Shown: positions 48,330 through 60,480, counted from the stretch's first letter. The stretch: DNA of 64,000 nt from Toxotes chatareus (GCA_016801885.1 CM028888.1:12943170-13007169); one strand, 5' to 3'. Program-made: numbers and translations. The notes: generated by a model from the letters alone, not told the origin.

Positions 48330-49832
48330 AAGCTCACTGTCTACAATTGGTTGTGATAAAAAGTGCACATGAAGAATCAATTTTAAGGGATACAGAAGGG
48401 TTTTGTTTTTTTTTTTCTTTTACTTGTCTTGATAAATTACCATTTTGCATGACAAAGATGCAAGCTGTCCTACTGGAATAATAATAAAGACCAGCATGTT
48501 AAGAGTTAATTTTATAATCTTAATACTAAAACGTGTAAAAAGTTATTTTTCACAGACTAAATTGTTTTCTTTCCTTTTTGAGTTCTGAAGTTATTAACTG
48601 AATGTATTACATACAGGACAGAACTGTAAGCTAGGGTTGTTGGTCATGCAGAAAGCAAAAAGTAGCTTTAACAACACACTGTAATATATTATCCAGGCTC
48701 ACAGTCTTGGTACACTATAGAGGACAAACTGCAGATTTGAAGGTTAGATCAAAAGACGACAGCAGGAAGCTGATGCGGCTGTGCATGTAAGTTTGTAACG
48801 CTGGAAGCGAGCAGATGGAAGAGGAAAGCAGCTTTTTGAGGTAACTACAGCACATCGACTTGAGAAAGTGTCTTAACTTCCTGAATTCTCCAAGAATAAT
48901 TAGACTGGCACTCAAAACTGTACAACAGAATAAATGTGCTCATAATGATGGATGATGAAAATGCTCATACTGTACAGTAAATGTCACATATTTTCATCCT
49001 GTAAACTTTCATGCTGTTATTGTCACATTATCCTCAGATAACCCCCGTACAGAGTTTTCAGTGTTTCCTCTCTTTAAAAAATATTGCAAAACAGCACATT
49101 TCAATAATGATTACCACAAAGGCATGATTCTTGCAGTTATTCTAAATGACTCCACAGCAAATGAAGCTTAACTCACCATGACCATTGGACCAATAAGCTT
49201 AATGTTAATCTCTTGCTATTATAAGTATGAAAAGCTTCTATTAAAAGTCTGGGCCTATTATTTTGGACATTGAGGGCTCTTTATATTGGAAGCAGCAATC
49301 GAACCAGAGGTTTTTGAAATGTGGTGCCATCAATGTGCCATGTGCAATTGGTGTGCAATCAGTTACTCGAGTTAGAAATACACTACATCACCATGTATTC
49401 AAATGCATGTATTAAAGAGTATATATCAGAGTCTGAAAATGTAAGGCCAAGACATGCAGTCATGTTTCCCATCACATTCTCTTTATGAGAGTAAGATATT
49501 TTTGAGGAAAAACTATAATAAACAGAGAGTGATCATATACGACTGAAGAGTGGTGAGTCATTAATGTTTTGAATTATCATTGTTATTTTCAACAAGGACT
49601 TCTTTTGTAGTGTTCTTACAGGCTTTACCCAGTGCCTCCAAATCATTTACATTTACATTTTGCATCACTGTTGATCGTTTTCCAAAGCTTAAAATGAATC
49701 TCCAGACTGATGAGGCTGCAAATGGTTTCAGTTCATTTGCATATAGTATAAAAACAGGCAACTGGTCCCACTGATGACCATGTGCGACTGTTGTCTAAGT
49801 TATGTCCTTTTCTAAACAATTAAAGTAGGATG

Positions 49833-49995
49833 CCCCCCAAAGGGTCCCAAATAAAATCTGAGTGGCCAACACGTGATTAAAGGGATTAGAAAGACAACAA
49901 ACATTTCAGTGGCACAGAATTAAAATCCCCTCTTGCTTTGAGAGTAGTTTTAGGGGTCCACAAGCCAAAAAAAGGTTGGGAACCAGTTAGATGAG
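49833..49995 (-). mobile_element. hAT-like MITE fragment
   Basis: The minus strand begins GGTTCCCAACCTTTTTTTGG, passes CTTGTGGACCCCTAAAACTA, and ends near TTTGGGACCCTTTGGGGGGC. The outer parts (GGTTCCCAACC...GACCC and GGGACCC...) are partly inverted. I recall this arrangement from hAT-type miniature elements in fish. No transposase. Family name not assigned. Confidence 0.5.
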
Positions 49996-50377
49996 CTATA
50001 AAAATGCATTCTTCTGCAGATAAAGCAGGGCTCTTATTTCTTGAACAGCTCAAATTTTGGGTATAGTGTTTTCCCCAACAGTTATGACTGACTAGCCAAC
50101 CACTTACCACTAGACAGCCACTATTAGAGGCTCTGAAAGGCCAATTTTGTGTGATCTGGAAACACATCTGTCACTGTAACAGCCTTAGAAACCAACACGA
50201 GTCTCACTGAAACGTCTTTTTTAGCAAATTAATATTTTGCAGATATTTTCAATTGTCGACCACTTACTCTATAGTAGGATTTGATTATTATCATTTTCCT
50301 TGTGGTAACCAGTTTTCTATTAAAAAACCTTCTCCCCACCATTCTTCCCACTCAGGCGTAAATACACCTGCACTTAC

Positions 50378-50497
50378 GGTCACTGCAGAACGGCCCCCCG
50401 TAGGTGGTCATGGTGCAGTCACAGGAGAAGCCCTCCCACAGCTGCAGACACACTCCCTGGTGGTGGCAGGAGTCCTCTGTGCAGGTGGTGCTGGGAC
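50378..50497 (-). CDS. nrxn2: neurexin-2 alpha exon: EGF-C
   Basis: 120-nt exon encoding one EGF repeat: [40 protein letters not shown]. The six cysteines sit in TTC, DSC, GVC, FSC, DC and PFC, with normal EGF spacing. The acceptor CCCTCTCTAG ends at 50498 and the donor GTAAGTG begins at 50377. It ends one base into a codon (C). Joined to CT of the shared LNS6 exon this gives Pro (SDPGTTYIF), the standard alpha-neurexin junction. It is the last alpha-only exon, and the nearly 40-kb intron behind it holds the beta start. Confidence 0.96.
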
Positions 50498-51465
50498 CTA
50501 GAGAGGGTTAGACAGCAGATTTACCAGGTGCCCTCTCTCCATTTTATAGTTATTAATTTTCACTACTGTCCAAAGGGAATAAATACGTAATGGCTACCTC
50601 CTGCAAAACAAGACTAAAAATGTTAATGTTTTCACAGAAAATATTGATTTAAGGAATTTTTATCACTTGTACATGTATTTTACAAGCTTCCAAAAAAAAG
50701 CTCAGTACAGTCACAGCAATTTAAACAAGGACTAATGTTTAGCCTTCAGCCAGTGAATGCATCAGGAGGCTTCTGAATAAAGTCAAGGAAATCTTTTCAC
50801 AAATCTTCAATGTTTCAAAGTCTCCAAAATACTAATCAGATTGGCTTGGAAGTTTTTGCAACCTCTCAAACTCTCAAGAGGAGCTTCACTCATTCCAGAG
50901 ACCCTATAACCACTATCAGGCCAGAATCCTTTTCTAATCATCAAATATCTTTACCAATAACTCATACTGCTGTAAAATCAACTTTACTCATTCACGTTGC
51001 AGTAAGGAGAGACGCCTTTACCTTTACCTAAGCGTCACCCTCCGGCCAAACTTTGGGTACACTTACATAACTATTCTGTCACAACCAGTGCAATGTTAAA
51101 GTCCCGTTAAAGTTATGGCTACCTGGGGAGATTCTTTGGGCTTATCCAGCCTTGGCAAAACTCTATTAGCTACTGGGTGCTTTCTTGAGAAAGAGGCTTT
51201 ATCTTTGATTAGAACTAAATAAAAACAGCTGGATTTCTCAAACGCAGAGTGATATTATTACAGGTTAGTGTGTATAATCAGAAATAATAAAACCACAAAA
51301 TGTGTTCACTGGCCAATCATAACGGAGCATTGGACAAAGCTGTTTAACAGAATAAAATATGTGGTGTGGGCAGATCCTCTGGATTCATTTCTGCCCTGAC
51401 AGCTGTTGGAAATACTAGGAAATCCGATTATAGCAATGATACACAGGTGTTGCATACTTCCTCAC
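50498..51465 (-). other. intron between LNS5 and EGF-C exons
   Basis: 968-nt intron with canonical ends. I see no repeat or other element in it. Confidence 0.9.
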
Positions 51466-51639
51466 CTCCACAGCCACGCTCCACCTCTCCCACCTTGTGG
51501 AGGGCATCTGCCAGCAGGTCAGGGAGTCTTCCATTCAAGTCCACTGATGCCAGACAACCCTTGTAACCTTCCCGGGATGCTATTAACCTGGGCAGGCTGC
51601 TGTACATGCTCTTCCCAAGACCACCAATGTACAGCTCCC
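51466..51639 (-). CDS. nrxn2: neurexin-2 alpha exon: end of LNS5
   Basis: 174-nt exon. The acceptor ATCTTGCAG ends at 51640 and the donor GTGAGG starts at 51465. It reads [64 protein letters not shown] and [15 protein letters not shown] are the closing strands of LNS5 with its disulphide cysteine. ERGC links to EGF-C. The intron to the previous exon is only 289 nt. Alpha-specific. Confidence 0.96.
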
Positions 51640-51928
51640 CTGCAAGATAGAGGAACTGGTTTATATAAAAAAAATCTCTCCATCAAAATTATGTAACTTG
51701 CCACAAACCGAGTACGTGTTAGCGCATGTTTCCAAACCCAACTCTAAATGTTGATGCATGCTAAAAATATTGAGTTGAGACAGTAATTGTTTATGCCTTC
51801 ACAGAATTACACAATAGTCTGTGTGTATTCTTATTATGATGTTAGAACAAAAATACAAAAAGACAACGACAACAAAAGTATTCTCTATCTCCTCTAATAA
51901 AACACTTTTGATTGTTCAGATAAGTTAC

Positions 51929-52119
51929 CTTTTAAATCCAGGTTGCGGGCTCCATTGGTGTGTTGGGTAACAGTACGGGAATCAATCTTAAGGACGTGCA
52001 TATTGTTGCTGTCCCGGGAGATCACCACGTTGTGCCACTGGTTGTCACTGAGCGGCTTGTCAGAGTTTCCCTTCATTAGTGACGGCCCGTTTCCCAAGTC
52101 AAAAACATAATGAATGTAC
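51929..52119 (-). CDS. nrxn2: neurexin-2 alpha exon: middle of LNS5
   Basis: 191-nt exon with acceptor GTCCTGCAG (ends 52120) and donor GTAACT from 51928. It encodes [40 protein letters not shown], then [35 protein letters not shown] and [15 protein letters not shown] are the strings that best separate neurexin-2 from neurexin-1 and -3 in recalled vertebrate sequences. DNQWHNVV is the LNS counterpart of DNEWHTV in LNS4. Alpha-specific. Confidence 0.96.
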
Positions 52120-53172
52120 CTGCAGGACAAGGCAGATGTATACATTCAGTATTTCTTATCTAATATTGTTATGTGATTACAGTATCTTTCAAATTATTCT
52201 GATGGCATACATGGCATTGCAGCTGTGCACTGCTGTCTACCAGTCTCTTCTGTGCTACTACCACTGAGGCATTTTAAAGTCAGAGATTTTCAAGTGCGTG
52301 TTCAAATAAATAAACAGTGAATCAATGTAAATACCCGAGATAAGGCTTCAGGCGTAGCATCATGATCTTAAATTTGATCAGCAGACACTGAGAGTGCACT
52401 GTCAAAAAACTGAAACTCGTTTGAATCAAAGTTAAGCAACAGCTACACTTCACAGATAAAACCGAACAGCCTGAAAACGATGACAGAAGTGTTGTGAGCC
52501 ATTTTTCGTCTGTGTTGTCTGTGCGAGCTTCTGCTGCAGGCTGCAGAGCTGAACAAGGCCTGCTGCTGACTAATTACTGGGAGAAAGTCTGCGCATGGTT
52601 TGACAGTGAGACACTACAGTTGTTGCTTTTCTTGCTCTGATTCGACAAATTTTCTCTGCTATTCTCTCTGTGAAAATTCTTTTTTCTTTTTTTTTTTTTA
52701 ACAATGAATAAAACATTTGGAACATATTTGTGACTGAGTCAAGTTGCCAAATGTGCTTGACTAGGTCTGATTTTGTGAATGACACTGGTTGAGTGGTAAC
52801 AACAGATATTGTTTTTCTGGCACTCGTGCTTCTACTCTGTGTCGCTCCCCTTAACAAAATTATTTATGATGAACAAATGTTTTTAAAGCTATTTTGTGTC
52901 TCTCCTCAGTGCTCTCTGATGGATTGAAGATGTGAATTATGATTAGGTAATTTGGAGCTCAAGAGAGATGAAAAGCTCCTATTCCTGTTTGCAGGAATAG
53001 TATTTTGCAAGACAAGTATTTTTGCATTGAAATAAAATACTATACAAATAATTAAAAAAAAAAACTGGTGTAACTATTTTGTTCTTGTCCCAAATAGGCT
53101 CCTCTATCTTTCCTTAGCCAAGGCCTGCATGGACTGTGTTTACTGTACAAGACCAAACACCCCAGCACTTAC
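52120..53172 (-). other. intron within LNS5
   Basis: 1,053-nt intron with canonical ends. It has a short T-rich stretch near 52680 and an A-rich one near 53050, and no recognisable element. Confidence 0.9.
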
Positions 53173-53554
53173 CCTTTGACCAGCTCCACCACGATGAAGT
53201 CACTACCATCACCGGAGTTGTAAAGTATCAGGCCATCGGGACTTGTGGTCTTGAACTGGAAGAAAAGGTGCATGGAGGCGTAGGCCTGCAAGGTGGAGAA
53301 GGCCAAGTAGCTCGCTTGGGTTATGAAAGATACAGGATTGGCCACAATGTGCCTCATGCCAAATCGAGCATTCAGCTCGCAGTAGGAGATGTCTCCGTTC
53401 TTGCACTGGTCCAGGTACAGCATCCCGTTGAAGGACAGCGCTTGCAAATGACCGATGAAGTTGGAGGGCATCACAGAGATGAAACGCCGCTCTGTCATGA
53501 TCCCCGTCTCAATGTTGTTGAACTCCAGGCGGGTGTGGGCGCCGGTCATGTGGC
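53173..53554 (-). CDS. nrxn2: neurexin-2 alpha exon: LNS4 end and LNS5 start
   Basis: 382-nt exon, the second-largest coding exon here. The acceptor CTCCACAG ends at 53555 and the donor GTAAGTG starts at 53172. It begins [20 protein letters not shown], and passes through [20 protein letters not shown] and [20 protein letters not shown], which close LNS4 with its disulphide cysteines. It then opens LNS5 with [42 protein letters not shown]5 in alpha-neurexins contributes to the LNS5-EGF-C-LNS6 module. The opposite strand shows a 167-codon open frame here, which I treat as a shadow of this exon. Confidence 0.97.
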
Positions 53555-53644
53555 CTGTGGAGCGAAACACGCGGCTTTAATTGCCAAATACTTCTCAATA
53601 TATCTGCACCTTTGCTGCCACAAGCTCCTTGATTCCTAATCTAC

Positions 53645-53764
53645 CTTCCACGGTCACATTGTCCACAGAGAGCTGCAAGTTCTTCCCACGCCGCACCACC
53701 TTCACTGTGTGCCACTCATTGTCATTCAACTTCTCGCCTACCAGGAGTGTCTCTGGTCCCTTGC
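53645..53764 (-). CDS. nrxn2: neurexin-2 alpha exon: middle of LNS4
   Basis: 120-nt exon with acceptor CTCCTCTTAG (ends 53765) and donor GTAGAT from 53644. It reads [20 protein letters not shown] and then [29 protein letters not shown] is a signature of the LNS fold, and NVT is a potential N-glycosylation sequon shared with mammalian NRXN2. The donor is slightly weak at +4/+5, and the next intron is only 90 nt, so this exon and the next are probably recognised together by intron definition. Alpha-specific. Confidence 0.96.
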
Positions 53765-56700
53765 CTAAGAGGAGAAAAGCATTAAGTGATAATCATACCA
53801 AATCAGCTCAGTACACTCTTTTTTTTTCTTCCTTTCCACACAAAGCTCTCAAAATGAGAAGCACTCTCTCCTCAGGGTGCATACATGAATTCACTTACAG
53901 AATCACTCGCACACATTCATTTACCTGCAGCTACAAATTTGCATTCACACTTAAAGGAGAAATGAGACAAATAAATGACAATAGTATCTCCTATTCCATG
54001 AGACTGAGTGTGTAAAATGATTTCTGTACTGAAATGGCATGACGCATACTTCTCTTTATTGTGGCATTTGATTGATGCCTGCCGGGGAGTTATGTTAGAT
54101 ATTATCTGGAGGCTTGGATTCAAAGACTTAGCTTTAAGTTTCAACGTTTCTGCACTATCCTCAGTCTTTCTCGCCAGTTTCAAAATAGGTCACAGTGCAG
54201 AAGCTTGCCACTGCAGCACCGTCATCCCGAATCAGTGCCTATGCAACAGGCCGACACGGCAGTTCAAAGGAGTTCTGACATCGCTTGGGAAACTAATTGG
54301 CCATGCCTAAGCTGACTGCGCCTTTAGGGGTTTGTCTGTCTAATTGAGCTCAGGGTGCAGGAGAATTACAGGGGACGTACAGAGGGCAATAAATGGAAAA
54401 CATCAACGGGTTTCCGAACACTTCACTGTTTCATCCTCGGGGAAATAATACTGGAGACTTCGTCCAGGGGACTCCGTATCAAGCTTCTTTAACAGATCAC
54501 CGCACGATATCACCGTCCACCTGGTGAATGTAGAGCTCCACACAGATCAGTGACATCAAATTCAGCTCCCTCTATATTTGATGGATTTACTTAGATAATG
54601 AAAAACAAACCCCTCACTGGAATCATGTCCAACTCAAAAACAGAAATCTTTACCCTGTAAATCTCTATCATGAAAACAGAGGTATAGACAGGATTTGCTC
54701 TAATGAAAGAATGGATGGTGAGATGTTGGATAGTGGAGACTATTCCTCTTATCTGTGCCTCTTAGAGGGGAGCTTCCCTGCTATCTAATGTCTAAACCCA
54801 AACAACTCAATAAGCAACCAACATAGAAAAACAGTGAGAACTGTTGTGAGGAAAGAGAAGATTTTCTTGTATACTAACATACTAACATACTGTATATTTA
54901 TTAACTACTCAGCCACACATTTAAAGGGAATTCCACCAGTCTTACACATCTAAGTCTGTCTGCAGGTCTGGTGGAGTACAGCACATGTGAAGGAAGTTGT
55001 ATAAAGCCATTTTGTGGTTGCAGTCGGAACTGAGGGAACTCTGATGACTTGCTGACTCAACTGATGCCACTTACCGAGTCTCCAACTGCACCGTAAACTA
55101 TCAGGTTGCATTGTGGGTAATGTAGGAAGAAAGTATGAAATTTAAATAGAAACCTAATGTTACAACAATGCAGTGCTTAATTGGTGAACTGCTCTCTCCA
55201 TTAAAACACAATACGTATTTGTACAAACTAATAGCAGTAATTGTTGGACTAGTAATAATAATTTTGTCTTTCAAAAGTCAGTATGCAAATGAAGTAGATG
55301 AAAGAAAACTGACTGCGCACTGTGTTCATACCGGAATAATGTTCTATCTCTAAAACTGCAGAGGACAGTAAAATGGTGGAATATAATATGTATTCAAACA
55401 GACATCTGACTGTAAACCCTTTGAAATGTGGGATCCATGCAAAGTACCTTTGCATCCCAAACTCAAGCTTCCAGAGGCTCGAGAGCAAGCTGCACATGTA
55501 AAAGGGTCTTTTTTGTCCAGTTTGATCCTCAGTTAAAATTAAACTTAATATTTTCAAACAAGGATAACTTCAAAGGCATGGTGCGGTTATACAGGTCAGC
55601 ACTATGGGTGAGCTGAGGCTTTGAATGCAGGATGTGCGTGATAATCAAAGCATGCCATGGTAATTCTGTAACTCTGCAGAACAAACGCCCCATTTCAAAA
55701 GTGTGCAGTGTACCATTATTCCCCTGATTCCAGAGAAGTACTCAACAGCACTGCTGCAACATTTGTTCTTACAACATTCCACCCTCCCACGGTTGGATCC
55801 ACTTGTGGACAGCTTCCAAGCAGCTGCTGCAGATGGGCTGTCTCTTTGATTCCTTAAGAAATCAGCTACACACGCAGGAAACCTCACCTGAGAAATATTT
55901 ATAATTCTTGATCCTGTAATCAGGTCATAAGCTAATCCTAATATTCACAAACAGTCTGTGGTGCAAATTGTAATTCTCCCTAATGATAGCGCTCACTAAG
56001 TGTCACTATCTAAGTCATTTAGGCAGATAATTCTGCAATTTAAAATTTGGCCTCATTTTCTGTTATCAAGCATAAAATCCATTAACATGCCATCCATCAT
56101 CACATCTGCAGCATTGAGCTAATCAAAGGTCACTGGTGTAGCATATTTATAGTATAATTGATCAGGAAGGTGATTAATTTTGACAGAGACAAGTACACAT
56201 ATCGTATGCACTTTCTGTGGACAGTGCATGATGGTACAATGCCATCTGGTGGTAGAAGATACAACGTGTTGGGCAGATATCAGGACAGAGCATATAAGTT
56301 ATGTTCAATATAGCTCTTATCTTTGCTATTTGCATCATTATTTTTCTGAATAGTTTCTCCTGCAGGTGGGTCACTGAACAGATTTACATAGACAGTACTT
56401 AAGCATCTCACTTCTGTCTAGCCATCCACACACATACACATACAAAGACGCACACACACACTACTCACCTTGATCACAGAAGGACAATGTTGCCCATTCA
56501 ATATAATGGACTGTTGCTTAGGCTAATACGTGTCGTAAATCTGCTCTAACAGTTAAAATGTCCCTTTTCGCTGTACAGCCGTCAAATCTGAACCTCCGAT
56601 CAATAGATTAGCATGAGACAAAATTACAATACAGACTGTGGGTTATTGATTTTTCCATTCTACATGCGTAAGATCAAAATGTGTTTGAGAGTACATAAAC

Positions 56701-58187
56701 AGATGTTGCATCTCAGGTGATCATAAATACAATCTAATGACTAATACTCAGGCAGCTCTGCAAATCACTGTAAAATGGAAAATTATCAGTCAAATGTTTG
56801 ATTCTAGAAAAGTCGGGAATTCTTCATACATGAGTGTTGGAAACAAGCTTTCAGCCGGCACTCGATTACAGTGATAACTTTCATAAGCATTCATAAGCCT
56901 CTTCTGTATTGGACGATCTGTATCAGAGAGCCGTTCACCTCTCCACTGGCAATAGCTTTTATCTATTTCTCACACCGCTCCAGTCTGAACCGAAACTTAT
57001 ATTGCCCACTATCAGGTGAGAGCAGCAATCTGCATCATAAATTCCAACATCATCACGCCACAACCTAAAGTACCACTTCATTTCACAGGAGTATGGGATA
57101 CCAGGAAATCAATTCTTTTAATACAGGGGAAGATCTGACTTTGGCGTTCATCTGCCTTTTAATCAATGGCATTATGTTCGCTCATTTAAATACCCCATGT
57201 ATTTGACTTTATTGTCATGTTTCCCAGCCTGAGTGCTTGTATTGAATAATTTCTCATAATGAAGGATTTTAGACATTTTATATGTTCATGCAGCTTATTC
57301 AGTCTGTATTCCATCTGCATTTTATATTCAGTCTGGTCTAGGATTTGTTTTAAAATTAAAATCTCAATACAACGCAAAGTAAGATAAGTGTTGATGTATG
57401 ATGAGAAGTTTGAATTAGGCACTTACTGCATTCAAAGATTTCTTATGAAAAATTGACACCTTATGGTTTCATTTGTTTAAAGAGAGTATATTCTAACAGT
57501 TTCCCCTCTAAAATAGGAAGAGCTGGCTGCAACAAACTCTCTCTCACACATTTCAACGTTTAAGCAAAACAAAGGTCTTTTTGATATTTGACAGCCTTGT
57601 CTCATACTCGTCTATTGATCAGATATCAGGCTAACCTTTAATTTAATCTCAGGTCTGCCAATGCAGTGTGTTTACTCTGTTACAAAATCGAATTTTCTCT
57701 AAACAGAGACCGAGCACTGCTTTTCTCCTTGCAGATAATTGCTGATTGTACTTGAACTCTACCCAATTACCAGTTATGTTAGTCACAGGCAAATGAATGA
57801 TAGACTTACTGGCAGCACAACAGCAGTCTATTGCATGTCAAATTTAGCTAGCATTTGATTACAACATTATTACACTGCAATAATGAGACAATGGGTAATT
57901 TAAATTGTTACTAAAATGTGTGTTTCATGAGCTTAGAGCAAAAGGATGCAATTATATTCAACCGCACAACTGTTCGCCACAGTGAAGTCTCACTCTTGTT
58001 CTCATCTTTGTAATGATGCTTATGAGCAGTATACCAGCAACAGTAAACAAGGGGTTTCCACAATGGTGGAGCAGAATAAACGAATTATGTTCTGTTTCAT
58101 AAGGGAACAGAGAAAGAGGCATATGATTATACCACAGTGCATGTTCTCTAAAGCATGTTACAGTAAATAATCATAGGAGACACTTAC
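53765..58187 (-). other. intron downstream of the SS3 microexon
   Basis: 4,423-nt intron. It contains the second copy of a dispersed repeat near 54990-55125 and otherwise ordinary AT-rich sequence. No additional exon was recognised on either strand. Confidence 0.85.
54990..55125. repeat. dispersed repeat, copy 2 (partner near 16380-16590)
   Basis: TTGTATAAAGCCATTTTGTG and TTGCATTGTGGGTAATGTAG are shared with the other copy in the same order. The interior has diverged. Confidence 0.5.
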
Positions 58188-58214
58188 TGAGATTACAGTC
58201 TATCCTGATACAAT
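58188..58214 (-). CDS. nrxn2: neurexin-2 SS3 alternative microexon (27 nt)
   Basis: Nine-codon microexon that is easily missed because of its size. On the minus strand a CT-repeat polypyrimidine tract and CACCAG precede it (CAG ends at 58215), and GTAAGTG follows from 58187. With the flanking exons it encodes DCIRIDCNLS-KGPET, matching the splice-site-3 insert of vertebrate neurexins (DCIRINCNSSKGPET in neurexin-1). The length is divisible by three, so skipping gives NLGKGPET. The two cysteines in the insert are conserved. About 50 nt upstream the transcript also carries a UGUGCUG element. This fits, but does not prove, neuronal microexon control by SRRM4-type and PTB-type factors. Inclusion in a given tissue cannot be read from the DNA. 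Confidence 0.93.
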
Positions 58215-59608
58215 CTGGTGAGAGAGAGAGTGAGATGGTGAGATTAAAAGAAAAAAAAGAACAGCACAAAAGAGGAGAATATTTCACATCCTTCAAGGTA
58301 CATTCTGCAGACAGTTCAGTGCTTTTCAGAGCCCACCATCCGGGGACAGCCTCGAGAGTCTAAACCGCCAGTTTCCTCCCTGTAGTGTACATAACATTAG
58401 AAAAAGGAACACTGAGTGAAAGGAAAACCTCAGCATGCGTCTGGCACTGCTGGGAGGACAATAGACAAGATCAAAGTTGGGATCAATAAGGGCTTTATTG
58501 ACCATAAAAGTAGAGGTGCACTGGTCTTATTTTTAGCATCGGTATTGGCTGTGATACGGCTGCTTTCATTCAGCTTTGGCAAATGAATCTGTTTCAGATA
58601 TCACGTCTAATATGTGCTTTGGGGTAATTCAACAAACATGCACCGCTGTGAAGAAAACTGTCTGAAACAGATAACAAAAATGAAGAATGGAATCTGTGTT
58701 AGATCTGAGTGTCTTATGTGGAGGTAATAATGAATTTAAAATTTGAAATAGAATAAAAAAAATAAAAAAATACCCTAAAGCGCATTAGCGTATCAAAGTG
58801 GCGATAGTTTTTCGGGAAAGAACAGGTGTGAGTGGCGACTGAACAACAGCACTTAAGTTACGGAAATTACTGGAATTATGCACAATTTGCAATAAATGAC
58901 CAGCTTCCTGACAGATCTAATCTTCTCAGTTTTTTTGAGACAGATAGTCCCTTGTCATATTCTGTGAGTGCGTTATATTGCAAAACTGGGTTTAAGATAG
59001 CATCCATTCATAAGTGACGCAGACATTAATGTGACTGACTGATTTCACTGAAATGTACATAGAAGGTCACGAATGTGAAATTTAATAAATTTGATTGGTT
59101 GGTAAAAATTTGACTTACTGTACCAATGAACCTCTACTCAAAAGCCCAAACCTTGATCTTCACTCAAACTGCTGTTAACTGAAATAATGCAGTCTCCTGC
59201 TGGTTCTGCAGGCCTGACCGTAATATATATTTTCCAAGTTAAATGCAGAGGAAAAGGGCGATTTGCACAACCTGCAGCCACAATGAACCTTACACCACGA
59301 CAGAAATGACAGCAGCACAAATGTGATTCATTGCTAACATTTTCTCATGGCTCCAACAGCTAATATCTTCTGAATCCGTCTGCAGTATTCAAATTTCTGG
59401 CCTCAAAACGGATTCACCCACTCATCATTTCCATGTTCTGAATAATGAAACCAATTTATCCAACTGTACATGAATATATTGGTGTAAGTCATGTGGCTGA
59501 GGGGTGCTCTCAAGCTGTCAACCATCACAGAGCAGTGGATACAGACAGCCAGAGACCAGAGTGCTGCAGGTGTATGTATATATGCGTGTGTGTGTGTGGG
59601 TTGGGGAC

Positions 59609-59867
59609 TTGTTTTACTATATTCATGGGAACTGGGAGCCCACTATACTTGTGGGGCCCAACAGATTTGTAGGAGCCAAAGTGCTGGACCCCACAAGTTT
59701 AAAGGGCTGTTTAAAGACATGGTTTTAGGGTTTAGGTTAGAATCAGGTTTAGGTTAATGTTGGGGTAAGGGTTGGGGCTAGGCATCAGTTGTGATAGTTA
59801 AGGTTAGCGTAAGGGGCAAGGGAATGCTTCATGTCAATGAGAGGTCCCCATGAATTTAGTAAAACAA
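59609..59867. mobile_element. MITE with ~23-bp terminal inverted repeats and telomere-like core
   Basis: The left end TTGTTTTACTATATTCATGG (59609 on) and the right end 59845-59867 are inverted copies with two mismatches. The interior has many GGTTAGG/GGGTTTAGG-like units and two GGGGCCCA/GACCCC patches. TG microsatellite lies on both sides (59586-59598 and 59873-59884). No coding capacity. It resembles a non-autonomous DNA element common in spiny-rayed fishes, from memory. Confidence 0.7.
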
Positions 59868-60127
59868 GGGTATGTGTGTGTGTGTTTGTGTCTGTCCATT
59901 CCTGGCACCCTGTGCTCAATGAAGCGACTCTAAACTGGACAAGCCAGTAAATGTGAGGGGAAGGAGCTACAGTGGTCACATCTATGGCATGAGCAGCTTA
60001 AGTAGTAATATCTCAGCGTAACGATGGATCTGGTCTCTGACTGCCTTCTCCTTGAACTGCAGACAAGCCATTGAAGGGCTGAAAGAGCCGGGATGGTCAG
60101 ATGGGACCTGACCACTGGATGAACTGA

Positions 60128-60212
60128 GAGCGAGAGCAAAAGAGCAAAAGAGCAAAAGAGAGAGAGAGAGAGGGAGAGAGAGAGAGAGAGAGAGAAAGAG
60201 ACAGAGAGAGAT

Positions 60213-60264
<52 letters not shown>

Positions 60265-60266
60265 CA
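60128..60266. repeat. 139-nt purine tract: (AGCAAAAG)3 then (GA)n
   Basis: Three AGCAAAAG units run into long interrupted GA repeats. In the nrxn2 transcript it is a CU-rich tract roughly 1.9 kb upstream of the SS3 microexon. Confidence 0.95.
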
Positions 60267-60459
60267 GAATATAAATACAAACCTACAGTTGCTTAAAAAG
60301 GCACGAGTTTCATCATACTTATTTGTATTTTAAAAAATACTTCCTCAAAATGTTTTTTGAAGATTGATTTTACATACAGCATTCTTAATTTCTTTTACTC
60401 AGTTGTTGAGTTTTGTATAGCATCATGTTTTTTTCCATGTGAACACATATTCCCTGACT

Positions 60460-60480
60460 GGTGTGTGTGTGTGTGTGTGT
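60460..60480. repeat. (GT)10 microsatellite
   Basis: Perfect GT run. Confidence 0.95.

Larger units (their letters stand above)
22881..50377 (-). other. 5' part of the large alpha intron, upstream of the beta promoter
   Basis: About 27.5 kb with no recognisable host exon. It carries most mobile elements of the window: a probable solo LTR, three tRNA-type SINEs and a SINE tail, a rearranged L2 LINE, a Tc1 relic, a hAT-like MITE, two copies of an unnamed repeat, and several microsatellites and palindromes. Stretches not listed separately look like ordinary AT-rich intron. Confidence 0.8.

Noticed and set aside
53136..53639. 167-codon open frame on the + strand
   Set aside because: It lies antisense over the 382-nt LNS4/LNS5 exon, whose minus-strand translation is clearly neurexin. 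The open frame is a by-product of that exon's codon composition.
59930..60280. 116-codon Ser/Leu-rich ORF on the minus strand
   Set aside because: It is a translation of the CT side of a GA microsatellite, giving SLSLSL repeats.
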